Shown: positions 1-12,340 of the stretch, one piece after another | How the letters are laid out: every line of letters starts with the position of its first letter | Numbering within the stretch: the stretch's first letter is position 1 | Assembly (NCBI GenBank): GCA_001599755.1 | Contig: BCHX01000005.1 | Coordinates: 380,800-444,799, forward strand | Direction: 5' to 3' | Source: Gliomastix tumulicola | Lineage: Eukaryota > Ascomycota > Sordariomycetes > Hypocreales > Bionectriaceae | Length of the DNA: 64,000 nt | Made by a program: the position numbers and the translations under genes | Notes under the pieces: model-generated | The model's input: only the letters and a program-made list of their open reading frames with translations | The model's database searches: none | Told to the model about the DNA's origin: nothing

Positions 1-767
1 GAATTCTTTTCTCCCTGACTCAATTCAATTTATTCCAATTCAATTCAATCCAAGGAATGTCTTCTTGACTCCCACTCACGCCCAGACTCCCGTCGGCCGA
101 TGCTGATCGACTTCTGCAACATTCATTACTGACCCGGCCCTGGACCCAAACCTGGACCGGAGACGGGACGCTCGTCGCTCGCGCCGCCTCTGACGGGCAC
201 GACTCAGACGGAAACAGACACACAGACACCCATTCTTCATTCGTACCGACGCAACGGCGCACCCTCCTGTTGCGTCCCCTCGACCTCCATTACCAATTTA
301 TTAATTCTCCTCCCCCCCCAATCAGCACCCCTCCTCCTCCTCTGTCTTTTTCTCTTCCTCCTCTTTCTCCTCTGCAACAGCGACGACTCACTGAACTGAT
401 CCTCATCTCGCCTCGCGGCGGTCCCCAATCTACATCTACCTATTACCTTGCGTCTACATTGACATCTGCATCAATTTGCATCTCTGGCCCCATTTCTGAA
501 CGGCAGCTGCATGCCGCGTCCGCAACTCATATTACATCCGCTTTGAGTCCCATCTCTTGGGCCTCTCAGAGGGTCTGCCGACCTGCCCTTGATACCGACT
601 CGGTCCTCTATCAGCACACAGCTCGCCACCCTGGACTCTCGCCTCCCTCATATTTATCCGCCAATCCTCCCCTCCCTTGGATACTCTATCCCATCCTTAC
701 CAAAGGTCTTGGATCGACCGACACCACACGCCTTATTCATCCGTCTTCCTTCCGGAACAAACAAGCA
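1..767. other. 5' flank and leader of the first gene
   Basis: No separate gene is recognised here. The stretch is pyrimidine-rich (C/T tracts at about 300-375). From 270 onward it stays open in the same frame as the downstream gene, but its translation is Pro/Ser/Thr/Leu-rich with no domain, so I read it as promoter plus 5' leader. Confidence 0.4.
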
Positions 768-2216
768 ATGGCTCAAAGCCTCTCGACACTCAAGTCAGGC
801 GAGTCCGCCAACAAGACGAAATCCAACAAGACGGGCACCATGAAAGCGCCTGAAGCTGCTTCCGCTGATGGCGCCCCTCTTCCCACTACTCCGTCTCCTG
901 CTCCCGCCAACGAGGGCCACGAGGCCAGCGGTGCCAGCGGTGCCAGCGGCAGTACTCCCTCTCCGCCTGCTCTCACCAGTGATGCCAACGGCCGCACTCC
1001 CTCCCTTGGTGGCCCTGCCCGCCCGCCTGCTACTCCCACCACTACTACCGTTCTTGTTCACCGCCGCCCTAGGCGGGCCACTCCCAGCCCTTCTACGGCC
1101 AATTGCTCTCCGTACCTCGCCAATCTCTATAGGACGGGCTCCATCTTTGGAATCCAACGTTCCGCTGAACCCTCCGAACCCTGGGGGTCTCCCAGGAAGC
1201 GTTTCTGTGCAGATACTGCCGACGTCGAGCGATGGATCAGGACTGTTCAGACTGCTGAGGGCGAGGCGCCTCTGTTCGCCGAGCCTCCCCCAGTTGATCC
1301 TCCTATGAGCCCTACGTCGGCTGCTCCCTTCATGTCCCAGTCCCAACGCCTCAAGAGACGCTGTGACAGGACCTACGCTCTTCGCAATGGCGATGCCGTC
1401 TCCGAATCCTCCGACGACTCGGACGATGCCAGAGCTGGTTCCGAGATTGACTACGGAGACCTTGACGCCGTCTCCGACTTGGAGCCTATTGGTCCTCCTA
1501 TCACGGAGAACGAGGAGTACTACCTCAACCGCGACGCCATCGAGCCGACCAACCGCTCCGTCAAGGTCCTCTCCGCCGAGGAGATCAACAGGCTCTGCGG
1601 CCAACCACAGGACCTTGCCGACGTCCTCTACCAAGAGATCCGCCGCCTCATCTGGGCTGCCAGAGGCAGGTCTAAGATGCTCCGGAAGATCTACAAGCTC
1701 TTGTCGGACTCCATCGCCGTCATTGAGATGACCAACAAGGTCTCCCACCGTCTCTGCATTCTCGAGCGCATCCTCGAGGAGCACCTCCCTGAGCTCGATA
1801 GCGACGAGATCAACTCGACCATGATGGCCAACCTCGATCTCCGCCTGCGCTCGGTCGAGGAATACCATGACGACCAAGTCAATGGAGGCTCCCAGCAGAG
1901 CGGCGCGAGCCCCCGATCCCAGGAGACTGGCGAAAGCTCTCATTCCTACCAGACTGGGGAGAGTTCCCGTTCCTACCAGACTGGGGAGAGCTCCCGTTCC
2001 CAACAGGTCGGAGAGAGTTCTCAGCAGAACGCGCAGGCTATGATCACCCACGACCAAGTTCAGATCATCCTGTATCGGATTGACGAGGAACATGAGGAAC
2101 ATGAGGAAGACGAGGAAAGCGACGAGGAAGTCGACTATGAGAACATGGACCCAGAGGTCAGGGCCGAGAAGATTCGCCAGGGCAAGGCTCCCGTCCGTCC
2201 CAGCGGTCTCCTGTAA
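768..2216 (+). CDS. hypothetical low-complexity acidic protein (482 aa)
   Basis: I do not recognise a family. The chosen ATG at 768 follows AAGCA and begins a clearly coding stretch starting MAQSLSTLK; the same frame is open upstream to 270 but looks like leader. Residues 1-110 are Ser/Pro/Thr/Ala-rich. An acidic patch (SESSDDSDD) follows. Residues about 265-370 form the only part that looks folded, a mostly helical segment rich in Leu, Ile, Arg and Glu. Residues about 385-414 hold a degenerate tandem of roughly nine residues around TGESSRS. A second acidic run (DEEHEEHEEDEESDEE) precedes a short basic tail. No signal peptide or membrane segment is seen. The composition would suit a nuclear or scaffold protein, but that is a guess. 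The antisense strand also carries a long open frame, which I treat as a shadow. Confidence 0.7.
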   Translation: MAQSLSTLKSGESANKTKSNKTGTMKAPEAASADGAPLPTTPSPAPANEGHEASGASGASGSTPSPPALTSDANGRTPSLGGPARPPATPTTTTVLVHRRPRRATPSPSTANCSPYLANLYRTGSIFGIQRSAEPSEPWGSPRKRFCADTADVERWIRTVQTAEGEAPLFAEPPPVDPPMSPTSAAPFMSQSQRLKRRCDRTYALRNGDAVSESSDDSDDARAGSEIDYGDLDAVSDLEPIGPPITENEEYYLNRDAIEPTNRSVKVLSAEEINRLCGQPQDLADVLYQEIRRLIWAARGRSKMLRKIYKLLSDSIAVIEMTNKVSHRLCILERILEEHLPELDSDEINSTMMANLDLRLRSVEEYHDDQVNGGSQQSGASPRSQETGESSHSYQTGESSRSYQTGESSRSQQVGESSQQNAQAMITHDQVQIILYRIDEEHEEHEEDEESDEEVDYENMDPEVRAEKIRQGKAPVRPSGLL

Positions 2217-3225
2217 AGCCTGCACACCCACCTACCCACCCATCCAACGAGATGGAGCATCCCTCCATTCTCGTCTCATGAGACCATGAGACCATCACGG
2301 GGCCCTCACGACCCCTTGCCCTTTTCACTTCGATTCACGGCCGTACCCTCATCCTGTCCAACAGGATACAGCGACACACTTTTTTCTTTCTTTTTCCTTT
2401 TTGCCCTTGCTTCCTCTGCTGAGGTCCAATTTGGGCCTTTTCCTTGTGTCCTCCTCTCTGCATTTCTCTTTGGATGGAAGAAAAAAAAAACTTGGATACT
2501 CGCTTGCGCAACTACGTGAGTCGGACGGAAGACTCAGCACCATGCAGGCACTGCGATACCCCCTTTCCCCCCTTCTTCATCAAGCCAAGGGACAGGGAAT
2601 CTGATATTTGATCTATGGCAAGCGATATCTTTTTTATTATCACAACGGCGGTTGATTTTCCTTTTTTTTNTTTTNTTTTTTTTTTTTTTGGTGTCTGCTT
2701 TCTATGGGACACCCAAGTGTGCATCTCCTCGTCATTGCTTTCAACGACCCCGGTGCCAGCGTGCGCTCAGTACGCTGGTGAGGCCATCTCTTTTGACGAA
2801 GTTTCACGATGGACCTGGGCCGTTTGCGTTATGAAAATCGTCACCGTCGAGGGACGGGGCCGCTCTGGCCGTGGACACGACACTGTATATGTTCGGTAGA
2901 TTGCCATGTGCAATTCTGCAACGACGTACATAGGAACTTAACGAATGGTTCAATTCAAAGACTACCTCGACTGTCGAGTGAAAGTATAGATGCCAACCAG
3001 AACACGTCTGGCATAGACATGAAACTATCTCGTCGCCTCAAAGCGGGATCAAGGATAACTAACAACTACCTAGGAGAGAATTAAGACAAGAAAGCAAGAA
3101 GAAGCAGACAAACTTTTCCCCTGCACGTTCGTCCCCTTTCGCAAAAGAAGAAAAACGAAAAGAAAAGGAAAAGGAAAAGGAAAAAAGATCAGTGAAGCCG
3201 ACGTAGCAAAATCACCGGCACAGTC
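2217..3225. other. intergenic, convergent 3' ends
   Basis: No gene is supported. The stretch holds the 3' flanks of two convergent genes, a poly-T tract with two unresolved bases (2670, 2675), and an A/G-rich tract at about 3140-3190 next to the stop of the minus-strand gene. Confidence 0.5.
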
Positions 3226-6200
3226 TCAAGGAATGAAAAACACAGGCGGGAACTGCCTCCTGGCACCGGGACCACTACCCTCCTCCATACCCGCCGCCGT
3301 CATGTTCCAGTAGTCTTCCGCAACGGGCTGAACAACAGGGGCCGCCGGCGCCGGCGCCGTCGCCCTGGGACCCCCCGAGGCGGGCGACATGCCAACGGGC
3401 CCTGCCCGTCGCGGCAGGGCACTCTTGCCGCTACGAATGTTCTCGAGCTCCTCCTCGCAGGCCGGGATGCCCCGTCCGAGTATGACGCTCACCTCGGCCA
3501 TGGGACGGCCCTCGTGTATGGCCAGGTTGGCCAGTCGTATCTTGTCCTCCACATCCCACTGGTAGGAGTTGAGAGCCCCAAAGCTCGAGCCCTGCTGGGG
3601 AGCCGACAGGAACGGGGGCTGTGGAGCAGCGGAGGGCCGTGGAGCAGCGGAGGGCCTCTTGGAAGGCGGGGCGAAAGGCATAGTAGGATGCGAAGGCGGT
3701 GGTGCTGCTGCTGCTGCTGCTTTGCGAGGAGAAGCGGGCTTGGGCTTTGTCTGCGCTGACGGCGGGAATGCGACTGTAGTGGGAGCGGTGAACCCATATG
3801 ACGAAGATGAAGGCGTCGGCAGTGGGCGACACATAGCCGAGACTGACGACTGGTTTGATGCCGCAGAGGACAATGACGGCCGTGGCGGCTCTGGTGGTAC
3901 TATGAGACATTTCGAACACCAGGGGCACGCTATCTTTCGACCCCACGACTTTGGCATCATCACCGAGCCGTCAGGCAGTAGGTGACGCACCGTGGGCGAG
4001 GTGTGGATGAACGTCACGGTGTCAACCCGTCCCATTTTTGGTACAGGTGCTCCAAAGGAACGGCCGCACCCAAGGCAGACGAAGGTGAGAGTAGGGTCCA
4101 GCTGCGAATTTATGTGGTCAAGGCGTTGTTGAAGGCTAACATTTAGTCTCTCTGGAGGAGGCTGTGATGGAGCCGGAGGATCCTGCCTAGTTGCAATCTC
4201 GTGGACGATGTCGAGAATGGGCCGGTTGTCATGCCTATTACCAACGTCAGCTGAGGGGTCCTCAATCCAGTCGAACTACTCAAAGATATTTTGTTGACTG
4301 ACGTACTTACGGCTGGTAATAGCCTTGCGCATCAGGATCGTATTCATCCATTCCGGGAGCGCCCATGAAGCAATCATTCTCTGGGGGAATTTGCGACGGG
4401 AAGGGCTCGTATGTCCTCGGAGTGGGGGGACGCTGCATGCCCTGTATCTCTGGGACCGGAATGTGCGATACACGCATGCTGGGGTTTTGGCTTGGGCTTG
4501 GGCCACGCATGGCCAAAGTCTGAGCCTGCCCACCCTGGTCTGGTCTCATGGGCTGAGGAGCTTGAGGAGCTTGGGGAACCCCAAACGCTTGAGAGAATTG
4601 AGAGAATTGAGAGAATTGAGGAGCTTGGGGGGCTTGAGGAGCTTGAGGCTGAGGAGCTTGGGGAGCTCGAAAGACTTGAGGCGGTGGTGCCGGCTGCGCG
4701 ACAGGGTGACTATACGAGACAGTCTCAACCTGACTCAACGGAGAAGGGCCAGGGGAAACCTCGCCAGCCCCAACGGCTGGTCCCCGATCGACGCCCTTGC
4801 CCCTCCTCCGCCGTCTCTGGATCGGCTTCGGCTTTTGGCCCCCGAAAGGGTTGGCCGGTCCTTGAGACGGCGGCCCGCCGCCAGAGGTGTTTGGGCCGTT
4901 GCCGTCCGGAGCGTCTAGGATCTCGACATCACCATCCTCATCTACCACGCCAAAGCTGTCCATCTGGGACGGCTGCGACATCGACATGGCTACGTCATGG
5001 GTGTCGCTGGATCCAGGTTCGTCATCCAGCTGGATCGGGTCGCCGAGACTTCCTTCAGCTTGGTGACCTCGGGAAGACTCCCCCTGAGTCGCAAATGCCG
5101 ACCCGCCAAAGCCCACATTGGCTGGAGCTGGCTGCATGTCCATGTATTCAGCCAGGACGTCGAACGGCATTGGCCGGCTCCCGTAGTCGGTCTCACTAAA
5201 ATAGAGACCCTGAACGTCGACGTTTGTGCGCGGCTGGTAGGCGCCGCTTCGAACGTCATCCAGAGGGGGCATGAGGAATGGAAGGCTGCTCCCAGGCGGG
5301 TTTGCCTGGGCAGGCTGAGTAGATGGAGGAGGCGGGTTGGACGACGAGGGCGCACCGCTGCTTGAGTCGTGGGCCATGTAGACCATCTGGTCGAAGCTTC
5401 TGGGCGCTGACGTGAGGTCGAATAGAGCCCCGGGAAGAGGGTCTGTAATAGGCTGCCCGTGCTCTCCGAATTGCATTGGTAGGCCGTAGGCGTTCGTGGG
5501 CCTGGTATTGAACAAGTTTATCGGTATATCGTCGTACGTCTTCGCATGTATATGACCGAAGTTTTGCTCCTCCATGGCCAGAGGCGTCTGCATATGCCCA
5601 TCGTTCAAGCTTTGCTTGTCGGCGGTTGGGGCCGTGTGCGCAGGTGCTTTGGGGGTTCGCTCGTCAGGAGCAAGAAAGAACCGTCCAGTCACATCGGAGA
5701 AGCTACGTTCCATGGCATCAGAGGAAGCCTGTCCCTGTCCTTGGCCACTAGCAACAGGCGGGCTTTGCGTGGTCGGAGCTGACGTCTTGGGCGCAATGGG
5801 GGCATGCTGCGTGCGCCTTCCGGAGGGCAGAGGCGTCCTCCCTAGGGAAGCTTGCGGCGTCACAGGCGGCGGCTGTTGATGTTGTGCCTGCTTTGGGGCA
5901 ACCGGCCGCGGAGGTTGTGCCTGCTTTGGGGCCACCGGCCGGGACTGGCTGTAAGGTGTCCGCTTGAGTATGTAGGCTGGTGGCAGAGGCGGCGCCGGTG
6001 GTATCTGGTCCACCTGCGAACGCTGCAGACGCTGCACTTCTTGCAGACGCTGCAGCTCCTGTTGCCGCTGCTGTTCCTGTTCCCGCTGCTGTTCCTGCAG
6101 ACGCTGCTGTTCTTGCAGGCGCTGCTGCTCCTGCAGGCGCTGCTGTTCCTGTAGACGGTGCTGTTCTTGTTGCCGCTGTTGCTGTTCCTGCAGACGCTGC

Positions 6201-9025
6201 TGTTCTTGCAGGCGCTGCTGCTCCAGTTGCCGCTGCTGCTCCAGTTGCCGCTGCTGTTCCTGCAGACGGTGCTGTTCCTGTTGCCGCTGCAATTCCTGTT
6301 GCCGCTGTTGCTGTTGCTGCAGTTGCTGCTGTTCCTGCAGACGCTGTTGTTCTTGCAGGCGCTGCTGCTCCTGCAGGCGCTGCTGTTCCTGTAGACGCTG
6401 CTGCTCCAGTTGCCGCTGCTGTTCCTGCAGACGCTGCTGTTCCTGTTCCCGCTGCCGCTCCTGTTCCCGCTGCTGTTCCTGCAGACGCTGCTGTTCCTGT
6501 TCCCGCTGCTGCTCCTGTTCCCGCTGCTGTTCCTGCAGACGCTGCTGTTCTTGCAGGCGCTGCTGCTCCTGCAGGCGCTGCTGTTCTTGTTGCCGCTGTT
6601 GCTGTTCCTGCAGACGCTGCTGTTCCTGTTGCTGCTGTTGCTGTTGCTGCAGTTGCTGCTGCTCCTGTAGACGCTGTTGCTGCTGTTGCTGCATTTCCTG
6701 TTGCCGCTGCAATTCCTGTTGCCGCTGTTGCAGTTGCTGCTGTTGCTGCAGTTGCTGCTGTTCCTGTAGACGCTGCTGCTCTAATTGCCGCTGCAATTCC
6801 TGTTGCCGCTGTTGCAGTTGCTGCTGTTGCTGCTGTTGTCGCAGTTGATGCTGTTGCTGCAGTTGATGCTGTTGCTGCAGTTGCTGCTGTAGCTGCTGTT
6901 GTTGACCTGGTTGCTGATGTGGCTGCTGATGTAGCTGCTGATGTGGTTGCTGATATGGTTGTTGATGTTGTTGCTGACGCACTTGTTGATGCTCCTCTTG
7001 AATAGCATTCAGTTGCTGGTGCACAAGCTGGTCCTGCCTCTCCTGATGCTGTTGCAGTTGCTGCGTCGCATGCTCCGTCGCATGCTGCTGCTGCTGCTGC
7101 TCCTGGTTCCGCCCCTGGCGCTGCTCCAGATTCTGTCGCAGGCCTTGCAGTTCCCGTTGCATCTGTTGCATTTGATACAGCAGTCGATTCTGCAGTTGCA
7201 GCTGCTGTTGAGGCGGCAGCGTTTGTTGCTGCCAGTCCCGCGCTTGCTGTTGGTTGCGGTCGAGCTTCCCCTGCAGCCTCGTTATTGTCTCCTGCATCTC
7301 TTCGTCCTGTTGCCGCTGCTGCTGCCGCCGCCGCTCCTCCTCCTCCTCCTGACGCTGTTGCTCCTCCTGCTGTCGCTGCTGCTCGCGCTCCTGTCGCTGT
7401 TGCTCCCGCTCCTGTCGCCGCTGCAGCCTCCTAAGCCTTCTGGGGCTCAGCTGCATCTGCGAGTTGCTGGCTGGCTCTGTCTGTTCATCGTCGGCTGGCT
7501 CTGTCTGTTCGACGTTGGCTGGCTCGATCTGTTCGACGTTGGCTTGCTCGATCGGCGTGTCGTTGGCTGGCTCTGTCTGTTCGACGTTGGCTTGTTCGAT
7601 CTGCGTGTCGTTGGCTGGTTCGATCTGTTCGTCACCAGCTGGCTGCATCTGTGTGTCGCCGGCTGGCTGCATCTGTTCGTCGCCGGCTGGCTCCATCTGT
7701 TCGTCGTTGTCCGGCTGCCACTCCGAGTGGAACATCGGGTTCCTCAGCTCATCCGGCACATTCTTCGACGAATTATAGGAACACCATTCGTCGAAAACTT
7801 TCCGTCTTTTAAAGAACTCGAAATCAAACTCCGCGAGGTGGGCGCCGGGCTCAGGGTAGTTCTCCAGAGGGACGACCTCCTCCTCCTCCTCCTCCTCCTC
7901 CTCCTGGGGTGCCTCGTCTTGCGTTTGAGGATCAGACGCGGAGCCAGCAGCAGCAGGAGCAGGAGCAGGAGCAGCAGGGGACGTCGACTGACTCTCTGCC
8001 GAGGCCTCGCCGCCGCTGGCCTGCGTGGCCGGAGTGGCCGGAGTGGCCGGAGTGGCCTGCGTAGCCGGAGTCTCTGTCGACGTCTGAGAGCCGGAGGGGC
8101 TGGCCTGTGCTGGCTCTCGGGCGGCAGCTGAGGTTGTGCCCTCAGATGCAGATGCAGATGCAGACGCGGAAGGCTGGCTGGACTGAGAGCGGGGTAGCCA
8201 CGCATAGGGCTCTCCTCCGCCGATACGCACCGGCACGCGATCCGGAGGTGGCATCAACAGGCGATCACGGGCCGCCGCGGATAGAGGAGTACGCACGCGT
8301 CGAGGCTGTTCGGTCCGGGCCATCTTTGACGGACTGCCCGAATCCTCCTCCTCCTCGTCCTCCTCCTCCACCGTCGCCGCCATCCCAGCAGACGGAGCCG
8401 GCCTCTTGGTGGTGGTGGTGGTGGTGGTGGTGGTTGTGGTGGTGGTGGTGGTCAGGTTGGCATTGCGGAGGCGCCTCTGCATCTCCCTCTGCTCGAGGAC
8501 TTTGAAGTCGGGACGATGAGCCGCAAAGTAGTCCTCGTTGATGAGCATCCGATAGACGTGAGTGACGTGGCCGACGGTGAGTTTGGGTTTGTTGCCCAAC
8601 TGGTCTTGACTGAGCACAGCACGGGGATGAGCAGGCGTAGGGGGTAGCATCCAGTCAGGGGGGCCTGATCTGCTCCCCGGCGTAGAACAAGGAGATCCCG
8701 GCGGGATGACCGACAGGGCCCTGGGAACCATCCAGTCCCTGACGACTGCGAATCTGAAGGCCTGGCGATCTAGCATGTCTCGATCCAACCGGCAGTCGTA
8801 CTTCCAGCGCATCTGCTGTCGGATTGGCTCTGCATGCTGGAACATGGTGTCGAGACGCTCTGCGAGCGCTTCCGGGTGGTCTACATGCTCACATAGGTAC
8901 TCGAGTTCGGTTGCCTCAAATAACTCCCAGTGGACGGCTTCTTGGCTCGGGGTTGGAGCTCCAAACATGGCGAGAGGAGCCGCCAAGATCCAAAGCCTCT
9001 CGGCGTCCTCCGCGTCACTTGGCAT
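3226..9025 (-). CDS. giant glutamine-rich coiled-coil protein with C-terminal Cys4 motif (1907 aa)
   Basis: Two exons, 9025..4311 and 4234..3226. The 76-bp intron has a GTAAGT donor and TAATAG acceptor and joins in phase. I chose the ATG at 9025 (MPSDAEDAE) over one 46 codons upstream because the extra residues are a Phe/Leu run encoded by a TTCTTG microsatellite. Order: a unique, Trp-containing N-terminal region (1-190); Thr, Ser/Ala and acidic low-complexity; about eight decapeptide repeats like DEQIEPANDT (about 435-525); a long Q/E/R/L-rich segment (about 575-1010) dominated by QEQQRL-type hexamers; Pro/Gln-rich linkers; then in exon 2 two paired-Cys knuckles, CLGC (about 1624) and CPWC (about 1675), that could bind zinc. 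A last helical segment (DVEDKIRLANLAIHEG) looks folded. Family not recognised. The polyQ coiled coil suggests a scaffold or transcription-related protein; that is inference. Confidence 0.75.
5990..7300 (-). repeat. CAG-type trinucleotide/hexapeptide repeat tract inside the Q-rich gene
   Basis: About 1.3 kb of imperfect CAG/CAA/CTG triplets. On the minus strand it encodes Gln runs and QEQQRLQEQ units; on the plus strand it reads as Ala/Val/Pro with no stop. Units are interrupted and mixed, as expected for slippage and unequal exchange within a coding sequence. Confidence 0.9.
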
Positions 9026-9100
9026 CGCAGCCGCTCCCTGGCCCGAACTGGACGGGACTTTTCGAAGATCGTGGAGTAAGAAGGGGGGGACCCTGGAGAA

Positions 9101-9142
9101 GAAGAAGAACAAGAAGAACAAGAAGAACAAGAAGAACAAGAA
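9101..9142. repeat. GAAGAACAA-type microsatellite in 5' leader
   Basis: Tandem GAAGAACAAGAA units just upstream of the Q-rich gene's chosen ATG. Translated on the minus strand they give a Phe/Leu run, which argues that the upstream ATG at 9163 is not the real start. Confidence 0.7.
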
Positions 9143-12100
9143 GGGATCGTGGGGTTTGAACAAGAGCTTGCAAGCGTGGGCTATCTGGGTAAGGTGTCGC
9201 GTGTGCTGGAAGAAGATCTTTGGGTAGGACTGTGGGCTCGTTCGGAGAGAGAGAGAGCGGTATTCGATCTAGTCCTCGAAGATGAAGACCAAGTTCAAGG
9301 GCAAGAGGGACGGGAAGGGAGGGGGAATGTCTGAATTATGAAGGGACCTGCGCACGCGGCCTGGGGGGGGAGGAGGAATATCTGGTGCTCTCCAATAGTG
9401 TGTGGCCCGGTTCTTCTTGATCAGGTTACGCCGTGTAAAATTTGTAAGATTGCAAGACATGCATGCCTGCACACTGGCGGTCATCAGGATGGGCGGTCAG
9501 GGCTGGCTGGCGACGCCAAATCTCGGGACGCGTCCTTTGCTTTTTTTGCCTCCCTGCGTGTGCTGTGCCGTGCCGTGCGGTCTCCCTTGCAGTCTTGGTG
9601 CAAGCCACTGGCGCCGGTCTAGATAGGCCTTGTCTCTCAATTATTGCGTCGTCGACGGAGCAGGTGCGTGTGGTTCACAGGCCGCGTCCGACGCTAATGC
9701 TGCTTCTGGTACCAAGCAAGGATCGTTGCTTCTTCTTGGGCGCAGCTCGCCCTCCGTCGTAAACGTCGAGACGAGCAGCGGTTTTCGATGATCGAGGGCT
9801 TTCGTCTTACCAAATGGCCTGCCTGCATGAAACTAGACCCGGTATGTCTCAGGGACGGACAAATCACAGGCTCTCTTTTGGCAAGCCGCGCGCCCCTCCA
9901 GTCCCCAAGCGTCAGAGACCAATCTCCGGGTCGCCCTCCAGTTCGGTTCAGCAGCTAGTTAGGCGGTCAAGTGACTGCACACCGCAGCGGCCGAGGGATG
10001 GCGGGGCCACGCTTGAGCTGGGAGAGAGAGAGCTGAGCAGTACGGCTGAGGACGACGGGCCAGGCAGGAAGAGGCAAGTGCTCCAGAAGGGACGAATGAG
10101 AGAACAAGGCTATTGCCTGCCGTCCGGATGAGCCTCGAGGCATTAGGGGAGGGGGGCATGCCATCAATCCATGGCGGTCGAGCCGGCAGTGTCCTTCCCC
10201 TCCCCTCAGCTCAGTGGAGTTCAGAGGGCCAACCAACCCGCCGCCCAGTCAGATACCGGCAAGGGTGCCCATGGGCGAGAGGACGGTTGGGTCTGGACGA
10301 CGGGGCTCCATACCATGGGGTAGCTCATTGGCCTGTCTGGCACCCCTCTCGTATCAGTACGAGCAGGCACACCTGGTGGGCTGATCAGTGCGAGACAGGT
10401 CCTGTCTCTTCTTGCGACCAGGGAGACGCGGCAGAATGAGAGAGGAGGTGCGGATCCCCCCTCCCAAGAGCCAGTCAGTGTCTCTCCGTTTTGCCGGAAG
10501 GCAAGGGGCCGAGCCCACAAACGTAGTCCAGATTCATGTCCGGAGTGAGCAAGTCGTGTCGGAGAGTTCTGAACACAGGTCGATAAGCTGGGCAATAGAC
10601 TAGGAGCCGTCGTGTTGGGATGCCAGGGACGGAGCTCGCACCAATTAGAGGCCGGGGTTGGTGGACGCTCCGGCACGAAGAGCAGGCAGGTGAGGGGCGC
10701 CCTAATTCCAGCGTGCATTAGTCTGGGTCGTTGTTGGTTGGCAGTCTCAGCTCGAGTCTCCCGTCACCGTGCACACACACCTGGCTCGGTACTTTCGAGT
10801 TACCTGTCGGGCCTCGCGCCTCGCCGTCTGGTCAGAGGTGCAGGTCTGGTCCCTTCCCTTCCCTTCCCTTCCCTTGCATACTCGTAAGGGCACGCCTCAC
10901 GGAGATGACCAATTTGGTCGAGGATCAGGAATTGGAACACGACCGGGGGGGTATGTTGTATCCGTACAAAAGGGGGCGCGCCATGTATGCAGCCACGCAG
11001 GTAATGGTGGTGGGGAGCCCTCCTTATCTCGAGGGTGCTGCAGCGGGGTTTGGCAGAAGCAATTCTGGGAGTGGGAGCCAGGAATTTTCGGGGAGTCGGT
11101 GGCCCCCCGACTTTTGGTTCTGGTCGATTCCCTCGATTCCCTCGATCCTCTGCGTTCTTCTGCCGATGGAGGGGGCGCTTGGGCCATGATTTGCGTGGTT
11201 TTGGGTGTGAGTCGGGATCGTGGGCTGGCGATTGGACGAGCAGAGGATAGAGAGTGCAGAGGAGAGAGAGAGAAAGTGAGGCGTACCTTGTCACTGTAGT
11301 AGAATTTTTTTGCTGTTGGTAAGGTGGGCTCTGCTCCTTCTCTTTGCTGGTTGGGAGATTACTGCTAGTAGTACCTTACCTTAGGTAGGACGGGCGTTAC
11401 AGAGGCTCCTTCCTCGAACCCGTTTTCGTGTGACACCACTACCTAACGCCTCAGCCCTACTTGTGCGACGACGAGCATCGTCTCGAAGCCTTCCATGATC
11501 CATCCTCCATCCCTACTTACGCAATACTTGTACGCCCCAGATCAGACATCACTGCCGAACCCGAACCGCCGCCGCCGCCGCCTTGGCCCTTGGATCAGTG
11601 GAGAAATCCCGACAATTGACTCCCGAGTCGCTTCTCCATGGTCCCTTTACTAGCAGCGTAACCTCCGCTCCATGGCTCGCTCCAGGCGGCTCAAGCTCGA
11701 GCCCAAGCTTCGAAAGCTCCATTCCCGCGCCCGTCTTGGAGATCAGATCAGATTTAAGGGATAATACGAAGAAAAAAATGCCCGGGCGGGGAAAAAGGGG
11801 AAGGGGGAAAGGAGCTGGCGGGGGTGACGATCCACAGAAGGACCTGACGATGGCGGAGGCCTCGGACCGGATTGCGGCGGCGGGCGTGATGCTCACGATG
11901 GTTGCTGGCCGAGGGGTGGCAGAGACACACGCACGGGAGGCCGTTGGCGACGCTAGGACGGGAGGGAGGGCGGCGAGGGCGCAGTGCTGGCAGGTCCTGC
12001 GGAGGATGTCGGGCAGTCCCGAGCATCTCAGACCACCGAGAGTGCGGCCTACCCTATATTCGTCGGCGTAGTTTCGACGGGCACACTCGCGGAGAGTCGA

Positions 12101-12340
12101 GCAGAGCGTCTTGGGGTGCGGATCGGGGGTTTGGGAGGGCGTGAGGTGCCTGGGGCGTGATTGGGGCGCTTGCCAAAGGTCAGGAAGTGCTGCTACTGGC
12201 GGTTGGAGCCTTGGTTGCACAGCTGGTTCTATGATCTGTGCAGCATCTACATCGTTGCGTCGTCGTAGCCTGCGGGCGTTGTAGGAGACAGACAGACGGA
12301 TGGAGGGTGTAAACTGGCTTCGGGCACACTCGGGACGGTT

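Noticed and set aside
795..2231. 478-aa minus-strand open frame opposite the first gene
   Set aside because: Shadow of a GC-rich coding strand; the plus-strand frame has the coherent charged/helical pattern and the ATG context.
5980..7005. 341-aa plus-strand open frame, Ala/Val/Pro-rich
   Set aside because: It is the antisense reading of the CAG/CTG repeat in the Q-rich gene; composition follows the triplet repeat and no unique sequence is present.
6941..8131. 396-aa plus-strand open frame, Leu-rich
   Set aside because: Same antisense repeat in another frame; Leu runs come from CTG.
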